In this document: positions 1 through 9,510 of the stretch, piece by piece
Numbering within the stretch: position 1 is the first letter of the stretch
How the letters are laid out: each line of letters opens with the position of its first letter
Assembly: GCA_009602725.1 (NCBI GenBank)
Contig: WELB01000053.1
Coordinates: forward strand, 192,529-207,437
Origin: Spirogloea muscicola
Taxonomy: Eukaryota > Streptophyta > Zygnematophyceae > Spirogloeales > Spirogloeaceae
DNA length: 14,909 nt
Direction of reading: 5' to 3'
Made by a program: the position numbers and the translations under genes
The notes under the pieces: model-generated
Told to the model about the DNA's origin: nothing
Database searches by the model: none
What the model saw: the letters and a program-made list of their open reading frames with translations, nothing else

Positions 1-250
1 CCCGCCGGCCTGTCGGGTGGCCACCAGGTCTACACGCCTGGCATGGAGACCGTCGGCCCTGTGCTGGATTGGCATGATTCCGGAGTGCTCTGCTGCCACG
101 GAGAAACCAGCCTCCAACAGGATGCCATGCATTACGTCGCGGAGGCGGTCGTGGGCCGCTGTCCGCTCTCCGCCGTGGGAACAGCGCAGAACATGAGCAG
201 CCAGCTCTCCAGGCTCGGTCCCGCGCTCGCCACACTCACACACTCACACT
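1..250. other. No supported gene
   Basis: A short open stretch on the plus strand (43-252) shows no motif I recognise and is probably chance in GC-rich DNA. The stretch ends in a small CACACT-type simple repeat (about 229-250). It could be the 5' flank or last exon of a neighbour to the left, but nothing shows that. Confidence 0.4.
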
Positions 251-300
251 AGGAAAAGCCGGCCCACAAACAAATGAACAAGGTCCAAGCGGAGAAGGGC
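251..300 (+). repeat. Repeat family copy A (upstream of LysM gene)
   Basis: Reads AAAAGCCGGCCC, then about 5 bases, then AAATGAACAAGGTCCAAG. This matches the right half of the family that clusters at 7190-9870 (GCCAGCCC, spacer, GAATGAACAAGGTCCGAAG). The left arm of the hairpin is not evident. It is the only copy I found outside the cluster, about 750 bases upstream of the LysM start codon. Confidence 0.5.
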
Positions 301-1043
301 GGGGGTCCCCACTTTGGCGGCGGCTGGGCGCCACGCCGAGCCGGGGCCCCCGTGACCGCGGCCGCCGGAGCCCCTCATCGACCGCCGCGTGGCGACCTGG
401 TCACATGTCCTCCGCCGGGGGCGCCCAATGACGCGGGCTTGCCGGCCCGCCCTCGACGACACGCGTCGCCTCCGGAGCCCCGCCCCCATCCTCTGCGGGG
501 AGGGCGCCGCCCGCCCGCGGCTCCCCAGCTTTCCGGAGGCTTCTGGTCGGCTCCCAGTTCGAGGGTCCCCCATCAGCTCGGCTGCGCCCCGCCGCTCGGA
601 CCACCGGCTCCCGCGCAACGGGAGGGGCCCACGCCGCAGAGGACGGGGCGCGCTCCCCCTCCCTCTCGCTTCTCAATGCTCCCTCCCTCCCACCAGCAGC
701 CCCGCCACCTCCCTCCGCGCCCCCCCCAGCCGGGAACTGGTTAGCTGCGGCGTGGCGCTCTCATCCCTCCTCCCTCCCTCCCCTCCGACCGGCACCGCCC
801 CTCCCCTCCCTCCCAGCCTCCATCCACACTCTCCAACCACTCTCTCACTCATCAGTTGGCCACCATCTCCGCCGCGCACGCCCCCGCCGCCATCGCCACC
901 GCGACCGGCGCCGGCTTTCTCGCGTAGCGCGCGGCTTTTGCGGCGGCTCCTGCGGCGGCTCCGGCGGTGGCGGCGGCGGTGGCGGTGGCGGTGGCGGCGG
1001 CTGCGGCTGTGACGGGCGCACCCCAGGCCGGCCCCGCGGAGCG
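301..1043 (+). promoter_or_regulatory. GC-rich 5' flank and probable 5' UTR of the LysM gene
   Basis: No gene is convincing here, although all frames stay open for long stretches because of the GC content. Between about 640 and 900 the plus strand is strongly pyrimidine-rich, with many CCCTCCC blocks. A (GGC/GGT)n tract follows at 961-1005, just before the ATG at 1044. I see no clear TATA box. This is the expected place for the core promoter and 5' UTR of the downstream gene, by position only. Confidence 0.35.
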
Positions 1044-2979
1044 ATGCAGGCGTCGCAGAGCCTTCTGAGAAGCGTGCTGAAGCCCAAGGCGCTCGCGTCG
1101 CAGCAGGGAGGCGAGAGCGGCAGGTCCCTGCGAGCCGGCGAGGCCGTCGGCAGGTCCAGGTTCGCGGCGGCGGCGGGGGCGGAGGGCACCGTTCAGCGGC
1201 CATCGCCGGCGTCTGCCAAGGTCGGCGGCGCCTCCGCCAAGGCGGCGGCCTCCCGGGCCTGCCTCTGCGCGCCGACGCAGCACGCCGGGTCCTTCCGCTG
1301 CCGCCTCCACCGGAGCGGCCAGCCGTGGGGCCGCAGGACCGCCCCCAAGCCCCCCACCGGCGCCCCCCGGGCCCCCGCCACAGACAAGGCCATTCCCGGC
1401 AGCCTGACGCCCATGGCTGTCTTCACCGACGACGACTATGTACGCCGCGAGTACGTCGACAACGCCTACGGCGACACCAAGGAGGCTCAAAAGGCGGAGT
1501 GAGTGGCTGCTACACCACTTGCTGGTTGCCGATCTGTCATATCGGCGGCAAGAGGCTGTGGCGGCATAGTCAGCTCCATGTCGAGGAAGTCACTTGTGGA
1601 TTGTGACCAGACAAGTCCGTCTCCGGATGCGAGTCCCATGCTAATCTTAGATTTGTGAAGACGTTGGCAGTACAACCTTCATCCTCAGTTGTCAGGGGGC
1701 TCCTTCAGATCGGATATCATGTTCCATGTACTGAGGCATGTTTGCTGGATGCAGGGGTCCCATGCGCTTCCTTCGCTTTGCAGCTGGCGCTGGTGCAGCG
1801 GCAGCAGCTATTGGGGCAGCCGCAACGGCACTGAAGAACCGCGGTGGCAAGTCTGGTCAGGACATGCTCAACTCCCTCGGTCCAGGTACCGCTTATTGCG
1901 CAGGCCTACTTCCGTCTGTCGGTACCTGGGAGACAATGGATATGAATCTGCAGTTAGCAGTCTGCCTAAGGAGACAAGAGGGCTAATCAGGAGGTCTAAG
2001 CTGGGAATGATGTAGTTGACATTGCATCTGGAACCCCTTCTGAATGCATTTGGGACGCAGCTTGGCATGTTTGCAAGGCACCTAACCATAGTAATACAGA
2101 CGGTTACCAACTTGGGCACTGTTTTAGGTGTACTTCACTGAGAGAGGAAGTAGCCTGCCAATGACTAATCCATGACTAATTCAGCCCTCGTTCTTGCAAC
2201 ATTGACTTGGTCGCAGATGCTCCTCCTGGTGCTGCTGCAGCTGGGGCTGGGGAGGGTGGTTCACATGAGTACTCAGTCCGCTCTGGTGATACCCTTAACA
2301 GCATTGGGCAGATGCTGGGCACTCCTGCTCAGGTCATTGCTGAGGTAAGGGAGGTAGACAAGCATGACCTGCAATGTGATGGTTTACCTAGTTGCTTACA
2401 GGCTCACTCGTGTCTCTTGTCTCTCTTGTCAAGAGTTTGATATGATAGTTGTCTGATGTACTTGCCACTTTGTATGTATAGGCAAACGGATTGAGAGATG
2501 ACACCATAGTACCAGGGCAGGTACTGTGGATCCCCAAGACATACACAATCCGGCAGGTATGAGATTGTGTCCCTCCATGTTGGTTGCATGTTGTCCTGCA
2601 TGTACAATGGTGCTCTTCCATAAGTTTTCAGACCTGTTAGGTAGTCTAATCGACTAAATAGAGTGATTTTTGCTACTCACAGGGAGACACACTTTCAAAG
2701 ATAGCTCGGGAGCATGGTGTGAGTGTCGACGCTATCTTGAGGATAAATTCCATCCGAAACCCTGATATCATATATCCAGGTATGCATATTCACCCGAAGA
2801 TCTTCCCCAGACTATGCAAGGATGTTGCCAGGCCTTGCTGCTATCTAATAGCATGATTGAGTGAGGCTCCTTGCAATGTTTTTGGTAATGACTCATTGTT
2901 GGTCTCTTATACGCCGCTGTTGTATACAAAGCTCATGTCTTTCTTGCCTGCTGCAGACGATATTTTACTCCTGCCATGA
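1044..2979 (+). CDS. Spliced LysM-domain protein, two LysM repeats
   Basis: Six exons: 1044-1498, 1755-1885, 2217-2344, 2482-2556, 2683-2779 and 2957-2979. All introns are GT-AG (126-331 nt), every junction keeps phase, and the total is exactly 303 codons including the TGA stop. LysM 1 spans about residues 213-256 (EYSVRSGDTL to VPGQVLWIP). LysM 2 spans 258-302 (TYTIRQGDTL to IIYPDDILLLP) and ends the protein. The first 140 residues are rich in Ser, Ala and Arg with few acidic residues, as in an organelle presequence. An Ala-rich hydrophobic stretch at about 157-178 may be a membrane helix. LysM modules bind GlcNAc-containing polymers such as peptidoglycan or chitin in characterised families. 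The ligand and compartment here are inferences. No catalytic domain is present. The start is the first ATG of the open exon, so an upstream start is possible but not indicated. Confidence 0.9.
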
Positions 2980-3623
2980 AGGACATCCATTTGGCAGACT
3001 CTTGCCCAGGACTGGCGATTGCTGCAAGCTAAAGTTGGCGCCTGAAGGACAGAGGAAGATGTTACATAGCGGATGAACTAGAAGTTTGTAGATGGTACTT
3101 GTGAATACGACTCGTTTCCCTTGAAATTCCCCCTCTCTACCTTCATACATCCTAGTCACCTAAGACTTGTAACCACTTAGACTGGAGCCAATGCATGAGC
3201 TGGCCTCTAGGGCAAGCCTTCAAGCATGTCATTAGCCTAAGTGGTCAGTCACTGATAAACCCTACAAATGCAATACTGGCCTCCCCTTATGTGGTTATCC
3301 CATGTGTGGTACATCTCATCTGTGAGTCCAGGCATGGATTGCATGTGCTGTGAGAGGGCATTTTGGCCTTGTGACTTTAAAAATGGGTTGTGCCTGGAGG
3401 AGGGGAGCACCATCAATGTCAGCACCATCGATTGCTGAGATTGGATTTGGGCCTTGGCTTGGAGCACTCTAGGAGTGGCCAGGCGTGAACTGCTTTCTCT
3501 TGATAATATTGTCGTCTTCAGAAGTGGAGCAACATATGGCAAGTCCACAAGTGGGCTGCCCACTTTCCGAGCAAAATATTGCAGTGGACAAAGCCTAGTT
3601 GAGTTGCAACTGGATTCGTTTCA
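2980..3623. other. Convergent intergenic region with two 3' UTRs
   Basis: This stretch separates the stop of the plus-strand LysM gene from the stop of the minus-strand coiled-coil gene. Base composition drops to near-even GC and the open frames are short and unremarkable. It should hold both 3' UTRs. I see no clear TGTAA for the minus-strand gene close to its stop; the nearest on that strand is at 3062-3066, about 560 nt away. Confidence 0.6.
3168..3172 (+). terminator. Candidate TGTAA poly(A) signal for the LysM gene
   Basis: TGTAA is the usual poly(A) signal in chlorophyte green algae. This copy lies 189 nt past the TGA of the LysM gene, a plausible 3' UTR length. The pentamer occurs by chance often, so this is support rather than proof. 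Confidence 0.4.
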
Positions 3624-6600
3624 TCAATTCTCTCGACCGTCCTCCGCAAGCACAGCTTGCTTTGCTTCAGGCTCCGCAGCATTGAGAGTGAGTCTTCCAC
3701 CGTCTGGATTGCTGGATCCAGGACTGCTGACAACCCTATCGTACACCTCGCCTTGTAGATCATGCAGCTGCTGCAGACTATCCGCTTCCCTGTCAGCTGT
3801 GGCGGCCTCGTCCTGTAGGCTCTCAGCCTCCACGAAGTCCTCAGCTTCAGCAGCGTCAGCCATCTCTGCCCATGCTGCCGCCGCAACCAGGCGGAGTCGC
3901 TCGCAGCGTGCCATCGCGGCTCGCCGGTCTACATCCGCCAGCTCCCACTCCAGCTTCTCGACAGCAGCCGCCTGCTGGCTCTCCTCCTCCTCCAGCTGCT
4001 CTTGCTCTCTCATCAAGTCCTCGACCTCCTTGAGAGCTGCAGACATCACAACCTTGTCCATCAGTACATAAATGAGCTTATTGCGACTGCCATCACGACT
4101 CTGAACGGCCTTGCACATAGGGCGACCTGAGGGGCGTCCAGCTGCCGCAAGCATTGGTAATGGGGTGTTTGGCAGATGATGCCCCTGTGGAGCAGCACTC
4201 ACCAGCTTCTTGCTCAGAAGCGAGCACCTTGGCTTCGGCAGCCAGCCGGGCCGCCTCTTTGAAATTACGAGAAGTAGCGGCGAGGCGCTTCTCTGCCTCC
4301 AACTCCGGCGCCCTCTTCTTGGCAGCGGCCACCTTCTGCTGGGCTGCTGCGGTGTCCTGCTGGAGCCTCAGCCTGGCGGCCGTCAGAGCCTGCAGCCACC
4401 AATATTGTGCAGAAAGGGTCTCATATGAGGGTCACGATGCACAACCCAGCAGTATAGGGTGGCTTCAGCTAAGTACACCTCGATAATTGTGGCCCTTATA
4501 ACAAGGCAAGTACAATACAACTCAGTCACAGTGTTGAGGACAGATTCGAGCATCTATTCTCCGAGCACAGACTGCAGAGCTTTAGTGCCACATGTTGCCC
4601 AAGTCGAGCGTCGACCGGTGGTGCCAGCTAGGCGCAAGCCGAGACAGGCACAGGCGTGGCCCATTGCACGCAGCTGACCTGGAGCGCCGCCCGGTCTGCG
4701 GTGGCACGCTGCCGTAAGGCAGCGGCGCTCTCAAAGCACTGCTCCTCAGCTGCAGCCAGCTCTTCCCTCTGGCCCCGCAGCCGCGCCTCCACTGCAGCCG
4801 CCTCTTGCCGCAGACTTGCCAGCTCCTGAATCCTCGCGGCCTCGCTGCTGGCCTCTTCAGCAACAGCAGCAAGGAGCACCCTTGCCGCCTCGGCATCCGC
4901 GAGGTCGACCTCCACCCTTTGCCGCTCATTGGCCAGCCGTGCGAGACCGGCGTCTACCTCGGCAGCCCGCTCTACCAGCAGGAGCTCCTCGCTTTCCAGC
5001 GCGGCACGGGACTTTTGGAAGCGCGCTGCAGCGGCAGCGATGCGGGCATCGGCACCGACGACCAGCACCTCCTGCACCGCGATCTCCTCCTGCTTTCGCC
5101 GCACCACCTCCAGCAGCTCTTTGAGCTCCACTGCCAGCGCCGCAGCAACGGCCGCCACCTCCTCTCGCTCCGCACGCTCTGCGGCAGTGGCGCCCTCAAT
5201 CTGCGCGCTCAGCTCCGCCGCCTCCTCCTCGACCACGCGCCGCTCCAGCGTGAGCTTGCGCCGAGCGAGCAGCAGCTGCTCCTTCTCAGTACTCAGCTGC
5301 TCGAGCACCCGTGCCACAGCTTCCTGCGCAGCACTTTTAGCACCAGCCGCCGCCGCCTCGGCAGCCTGCACAGGAAATCACCATGTCAGCACACTAAGAT
5401 CGACTGCGACACTCGACAACCTCAACGGAGCATTGGAGTGAAACGGTGCAAGTTTGTGGGCTCGACTCTCGGTCACGGTACCTGCTGTATCTCCGTCAGA
5501 CGCGATACAGCAGTAAGCTCCACCTCCACCTCCATGTCGAGCAGGCGCTGCAGCGCAGCCGAGCGAGCGTCCACGTCCACCTCGGCTGCCCGCACCGCCA
5601 GCACAGCGGCCTCGACGCCAGCCTCGGCGTCGGCCATGCGCCCGCTGACCTCGTCCGCCACCTCAAAATCCTCGCGCTCACAGGCTTGCGCAAGCTCCGC
5701 CTCCAGGTCGCTCAGGCGTGCCGCGCACGCTGGACGATGTGCGCAGAGCAAGGCCGAGCAGCAATGTCAACCATGGCTGCTACTACCAACAAGAGAGGGT
5801 TGCCCTGGTTCAAGGCCATTAAGTTAACAGTTCCTTACCGAGATCTTTGATGTATAGTTGATCAGCGCTTGCGTAAACCTTTGAAGCTCGGGTCTAAGGC
5901 CTATGAGGTTAGGCTCAGGTGAAAAAAGCCTTACCTGCGGCCTCAGCGGCCGCTTGCCGCTTGGACTGCACTGCCGCTTTGCGCGCCGCAACGGCATCGG
6001 CGGCCTGCGCGCGCACCGTAGCCAGCTCCCGCTGCAGGCCGTCCTGCACAGCCACCATCTGGTCCTCGAGGCTCAGCGGCCCCGCGACGTCGCCGCCCAG
6101 CTCCTCGTCAGTGGTCGTGGCCTCAGGCGGAGCAGGGGGCGCTGCCTCCTCAGCAGCCACTTCCGTTGACATCTCGTCCGCCGGCAGACGAAGTGGGCGA
6201 CCCTCATCCTCTGGCCTTGTTATGCCGGACGTCTCCTCGGCTGTCTCAGCTTCCGCGTCGGCATTGTCGACAGCCATGGCCGCCGCTTCCGGCTCGTAGG
6301 AGCTACTGGAAGCCGACTCGAGCTCAGGAGGCAGCGGGGTGGCGGCAGAGCCTTCCATGGCTGCTTCATCTGCTTCCTCCCTCACAGTGCCGCCGTCACC
6401 ACCATCCTCGGTCGCCACGTGCCGCTCATCGCTCACCAGCTTCGTGTGACTGTCAACGGCGTCCCCGAGGCCAGGAGGCGGCTCTTCCGATAAATGCAGA
6501 GGCTTTCTGCTGTCGTCCTCGGCAGCGGTTGTGGCGGAGGGGTCCGGCAACGCCAAGCCCTCTGCTGCCGGCAGGCTGTCAGCGGACGCCTCCGCCAGGG

Positions 6601-6921
6601 GGACGTCGGATTCGGCGGCGGCGTCGGCGCGAGCCGAGGAGGCCTGGCTGTCGAACGAGGTCTGCCGGCTAAGCGCCGACGGCGACGGCAGCAGATCGCC
6701 CAGGTCCAGCACGCCGCCGGGCGTGTGGTGGGCGTCCCCCGCGAAGGCAGCGCCGCCGCCGCCGCCAGCGCCGCGGCCATAGCCGATGACGACGCTCCGC
6801 CGCTTCTTGCGCACCGTCGGCGGCCTCGTGGTGGCCTGCGGCGGCGCGCTCGTCGGCTTGGCTGCGGCAACGACGCACCACCGCAAGCGCCAGCCGCCGG
6901 GGCTCGGCTTCAGAAGCGAGC
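3624..6921 (-). CDS. Spliced long coiled-coil protein with three F-x-x-A hairpins, 5' end incomplete
   Basis: Minus-strand exons in order: 6921-5935, 5729-5482, 5365-4679, 4389-4203 and 4036-3624 (TGA at 3626-3624). Junctions are GT-AG and phases fit throughout. Counting from position 6886 gives 828 residues. Residues 1-300 are acidic and low complexity, with a basic patch (VRKKRRSVVIGYG) near residue 25 that could be a nuclear signal. From about 290 to the end it is Ala/Glu/Arg-rich coiled coil. Three short hairpins recur: EREDFEVADEV near 335, SRNFKEAARLA near 670 and EAEDFVEAESL near 755. They resemble the UVR helical hairpin in spacing, but I do not claim homology. The frame has a stop just upstream and no early ATG, and the segment begins at a good acceptor (CATAG at 6925-6922), so a first exon is missing, probably near the ambiguous base at 7186. 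The last exon could instead start at 4141. Function unknown; scaffold or cytoskeletal roles are possible. Confidence 0.75.
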
Positions 6922-6965
6922 CTATGACAACTTGTCAGTCACCGTCTCTACCGGGTTGACCTTCA

Positions 6966-7004
<39 letters not shown>
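6966..7004. repeat. (CGG)n trinucleotide tract
   Basis: About 13 uninterrupted GGC/CGG units. It lies just upstream of the first recognisable exon of the minus-strand coiled-coil gene, in what is probably an intron or 5' UTR. The minus-strand frame through it gives poly-Arg and soon meets a stop, so I do not treat it as coding. Length polymorphism is likely. Confidence 0.8.
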
Positions 7005-7167
7005 TTGCCGGCGCGAGACGGCCGTCCGCACCCACGCCGTTGCTGACGACGGCGTGGAGGCCGGCCGAAGGAGCGCCCGCCGCGTCACCAGCTGCCTCGG
7101 CCGCCTCGCCGGCCAGCTCCTGCGCCGCGCCTGCGCGCGCTTGCAAGTTCGCTGACGGCCCTCCTCA

Positions 7168-7186
7168 GGCGGCGGCGGCGGCGGCN
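7168..7186. repeat. (GGC)n tract ending in an ambiguous base
   Basis: Six GGC units run directly into a single N at 7186. Base composition and repeat content change abruptly on the other side. The N may mark an assembly join or an unresolved repeat length rather than one unknown base. Confidence 0.7.
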
Positions 7187-7189
7187 CCC

Positions 7190-7239
7190 CCTCTTCTTGT
7201 ACTCTGTTCATTCTTTTTTGGGCTGGCTGTTCCAGCCCA
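7190..7239 (-). repeat. Repeat family copy B
   Basis: Reverse orientation. It contains a perfect stem, GGGCTGG at 7220-7226 with CCAGCCC at 7232-7238, loop CTGTT. Read on the minus strand the stem is followed by AAAAAAGAATGAACAGAGTAC, very close to the matching block of copy C (CAAAAGAATGAACACAGTTC). It starts four bases from the N at 7186. Confidence 0.7.
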
Positions 7240-7309
7240 TATTCTCAATGGGCGAGCCCTTCTTCTTTGCCAGCCCCTCTTCTCTATGTGCGCCCGCCGG
7301 AGCCCACGG

Positions 7310-7362
7310 CGGCCGCCGCCGCCAGTGCCGCCGCCGCCGCCGCCGGCGCGGCGGCGCCGGAA
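7310..7362. repeat. GCC/CGG-rich imperfect trinucleotide tract
   Basis: Runs of GCC with interruptions, then GGC/GCG runs. It is open in several frames but attached to no supported exon. Its right edge (GGAAGATGCGG) resembles the edge of the tract at 10198-10245 (GGAAGACGCGG), which could be shared origin or chance. Confidence 0.6.
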
Positions 7363-7720
7363 GATGCGGATGGACTAGTACAGAAGAGGGATCGACTTCG
7401 GCAGTCTCGCAGATTTGTGAAAGTCGGTATATCCACAGATGCTAGGATCAAGGGCTCTGCGAGTGCGGAGATCTGTCACAACGGTGGGCGTCACTGCAAT
7501 CTTGGCTTACTACTCTTGCGCCTGAGCACTACATGGGATTTTAAAGTCGGAACGTAACTCAAGAAGTCGTTGAGCACGTGGAGCTGTATATAATGAGAAA
7601 GATATAAAGAAAAAAGAACGAAGAGGCGGCTGCTGATGTTAAAAGAGCGGCGGAAAGAAGGCGCGGTGTGCGGAAGAAGTGGAAGGGAGGCCAAACAAGA
7701 AGTGCTCGCCCTCGGAGGAT

Positions 7721-7776
7721 AGGGGCTGGGAAAGGCCAGCCCCAAAAGAATGAACACAGTTCGAAGAGGCCAGGGG
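7721..7776 (+). repeat. Repeat family copy C
   Basis: Has the best hairpin of the family: GGGGCTGG at 7722-7729 pairs perfectly with CCAGCCCC at 7736-7743 around a six-base loop. The downstream block AAAAGAATGAACACAGTTCG then continues GAAGAGGCC. Not part of any supported gene. Confidence 0.75.
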
Positions 7777-7950
7777 AAAGTAAGCCAGCAATTTGAGAAA
7801 GGGCTGCGACTGCAGTTGCAGTGATGTCCCTGCCTTCGGGATACAGAGTGAGACTCTGTAGCGGCCAGTGGAGGGTGCGGCATTCAAGCGAAAGCGACTA
7901 AAGCGAGAGTGAATGCAACAGTGAGAGGGAGAGAGACTCTCTTCTAGAGA

Positions 7951-8008
7951 AGGGCGATGGCTGTGATCGGCCAGCCCGGATAAGAAATGAACGAAGTTCA
8001 AAGGAAGT
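7951..8008 (+). repeat. Repeat family copy D
   Basis: Contains GGCTGTGATCGGCCAGCCCG, with a five-base stem GGCTG/CAGCC, then AAGAAATGAACGAAGTTCAAAG. The GGCTGTGAT loop side matches copy H exactly, while the right block is more diverged. Confidence 0.7.
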
Positions 8009-8850
8009 TAGGAAAAGCGCCAAAGCGCACAGCGACCCAAGTGGCCACTGAATGCTCAATACCCCGAGTGTGCAGCCGCAAGTCAGGAGAGGGAGAGACT
8101 GAGCTTGAGACGCGGGGAGGGAAGGAAGACGAGGAACGGGGCGGGAGGGAGGTAGTAATATTGAGAAGTCCTGGCCACAGCTGGTCATCTGCAGGCTGCG
8201 CAGCATGGCGACAGGTAGACATGCTCCGCTGCCACTTGAAATCATGCCCGTGACTACAAGAGGTCCACAGTGGTTGCAGCTACGCCAACAAGACGCTAGG
8301 CCAAAAGCGACCATGCAAAAGACTGACGGCTTGAAATCTCCTTCAGCTTGGAGGAGCTTCTTTCTGTCCTCAATCGTGCATTACGGACAACTATAGCGGC
8401 TACTTGACAAGTGTCCCTTTCTCCTCCAGCGTCTTGCCAAGTAGGTCAACATGCGCCGCCATTGTCGTGGGCAGCTTGGGTATACCAGCGTACTGCTGGC
8501 GTACTTGCATATATCACATTGCGGCTTGGGCTCAGCCTGCATTTACTCGCAGGCCCAGCCTTCATCAGCGTGGTAAACTGAGCCAGGCCACCAACTTCCG
8601 TTGCGATGCTCCAGCTCCCGAGCCTGTCCGACTTGTATGGGCTCGCTCGGGACAACAACAGCAATCCTACAGCCGTGTTTTCGCCCTGCTTGTGTAGCAA
8701 CTCCCAGCCAGGAGCTTTGCTGCATGTAGCCCCCTGTGATGTCACTCCTTTGCTTTTTGTAAGAAGAGTGCCTTGGCCTCCGCTTTGGCCTCCCTTTTAT
8801 TCGCACCACTCGCCTTCTTAGACGAAGAAAGAAACAGGTCTTTCAGTGTA

Positions 8851-8902
8851 AGGCACTGGCTGTGAGAGGCCAGCCCCGAAGGAGAGAACAAGGTCTGGAC
8901 GA
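8851..8902 (+). repeat. Repeat family copy E
   Basis: CTGGC at 8856-8860 pairs with GCCAG at 8869-8873 around TGTGAGAG. It is followed by CCCCGAAGGAGAGAACAAGG and a diverged tail with GACGAAGC. It has the same order of parts as copies C, D and H. Confidence 0.65.
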
Positions 8903-8905
8903 AGC

Positions 8906-8975
8906 AGCTCGTCCAATTTGGGCGAGGGCGCTGTGTTTGTTCTAGGCTGGAAAGCTTATAGCCCTCGCCCCCTTT
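8906..8975 (-). repeat. Diverged reverse copy L of the repeat family
   Basis: Read on the minus strand it starts AAAGGGGGCGAGGGCTATAA, continues to CCAGCC, and ends in a poorly conserved block with GAACAAACACAG. The start matches the GGGGGCGAGGGCTGTGA lead of copy H. It abuts forward copy F. Confidence 0.45.
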
Positions 8976-8990
8976 GGAAGAGCCACTCTC

Positions 8991-9041
8991 TTATGAAAAG
9001 CCAGCCCACCAGAGCATGAACGAGTCCTAAGGAGCTGAAAG
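8991..9041 (+). repeat. Repeat family copy F
   Basis: AAAAGCCAGCCC, spacer, AGCATGAACGAGTCCTAAGG, then AGCTGAAAG. The left arm of the hairpin is lost. With reverse copy L it forms a head-to-head pair resembling the K-G pair at 9231-9367. Confidence 0.55.
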
Positions 9042-9230
9042 ACGTGGAGACCACCAAGGGTGCCCGCTCAGTAATTACTAGTCAGCAGCCGGAAGTCGGA
9101 GAAGGTATCAGCAGTGAGACGAAGCTCTTCCAAGGGGCGGATGACCTTGAGGGAAAGAAAAGAAATGGTAGGCTCTTCCGGTGGGTGCAAGGGCTGCGAC
9201 CATCCTTCGTGGTACTTGATTGATTGTGTT

Positions 9231-9300
9231 TTCAGCGCTCTCTGCCCCATTCGGACCTTGTCATCCTTTTTTGGGGGGTTCACAGCCCTCACCCCCTTTA
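9231..9300 (-). repeat. Repeat family copy K, reverse orientation
   Basis: On the minus strand: AAAGGGGGTGAGGGCTGTGA, a C-rich stretch replacing the right stem arm, AAAAAAGGATGACAAGGTCC, GAATGGGGC, then GAGAGCGCTGAA. The last parts match copy H (CAAGGTCCGAAGGGGC, AGAGCGCTTT), extending the recognisable unit to about 70 nt. Confidence 0.7.
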
Positions 9301-9315
9301 GATGAACGTACTTTT

Positions 9316-9371
9316 CTGTGGAAGGCCAGCCTGTGATATCTGGCAAGGTTCGAAGGAGCCCGCAAGGGCTT
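9316..9371 (+). repeat. Repeat family copy G
   Basis: Contains GGAAGGCCAGCC and, after a spacer of about 12 bases, GGCAAGGTTCGAAGGAGC. It has lost the GAATGA part. It follows reverse copy K within about 15 bases. Confidence 0.55.
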
Positions 9372-9440
9372 CAAACAGGAAGAACTCGAGCAGCACTTGC
9401 AAGGGGCGCAAGGGCTGTGGAAGAAATTGGCTATCCCAAA

Positions 9441-9510
9441 AGGGGGCGAGGGCTGTGATTAGCCAGCCCGGATAGAGTTGCCAAGGTCCGAAGGGGCTGA
9501 AGAGCGCTTT
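9441..9510 (+). repeat. Repeat family copy H, closest to consensus
   Basis: AGGGGGCGAGGGCTGTGATT, then AGCCAGCCCGGATAGAG, then CCAAGGTCCGAAGGGGCTGA and AGAGCGCTTT. The stem is GGGCTG at 9450-9455 with CAGCCC at 9464-9469. All parts of the family appear in one copy, so it is the best seed for a search. Confidence 0.75.

Noticed and set aside
389-1012. Long open frame on the plus strand upstream of the LysM gene
   Set aside because: Low-complexity Pro/Arg/Ser translation; several frames on both strands are equally open, as expected from GC-rich, pyrimidine-biased DNA.
4805-5827. Plus-strand open frame of 340 codons
   Set aside because: It is antisense to exons of the coiled-coil gene, crosses its introns, and has the Ser/Arg/Ala-rich composition of a shadow frame.
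6494-7378. Plus-strand open frame of 294 codons crossing the N at 7186
   Set aside because: Arg/Ala/Pro-rich, antisense to the first visible exon of the coiled-coil gene and running through CGG tracts; no conserved motif.
7587-7593. TATA box (TATATAA)
   Set aside because: It is the only promoter-like sign nearby and no supported exon follows on the plus strand.
7491-8314. Overlapping minus-strand open frames in the gene-poor block
   Set aside because: Ser/Leu/Pro-rich with no recognisable motif. They overlap in different frames and run through antisense copies of the repeat.
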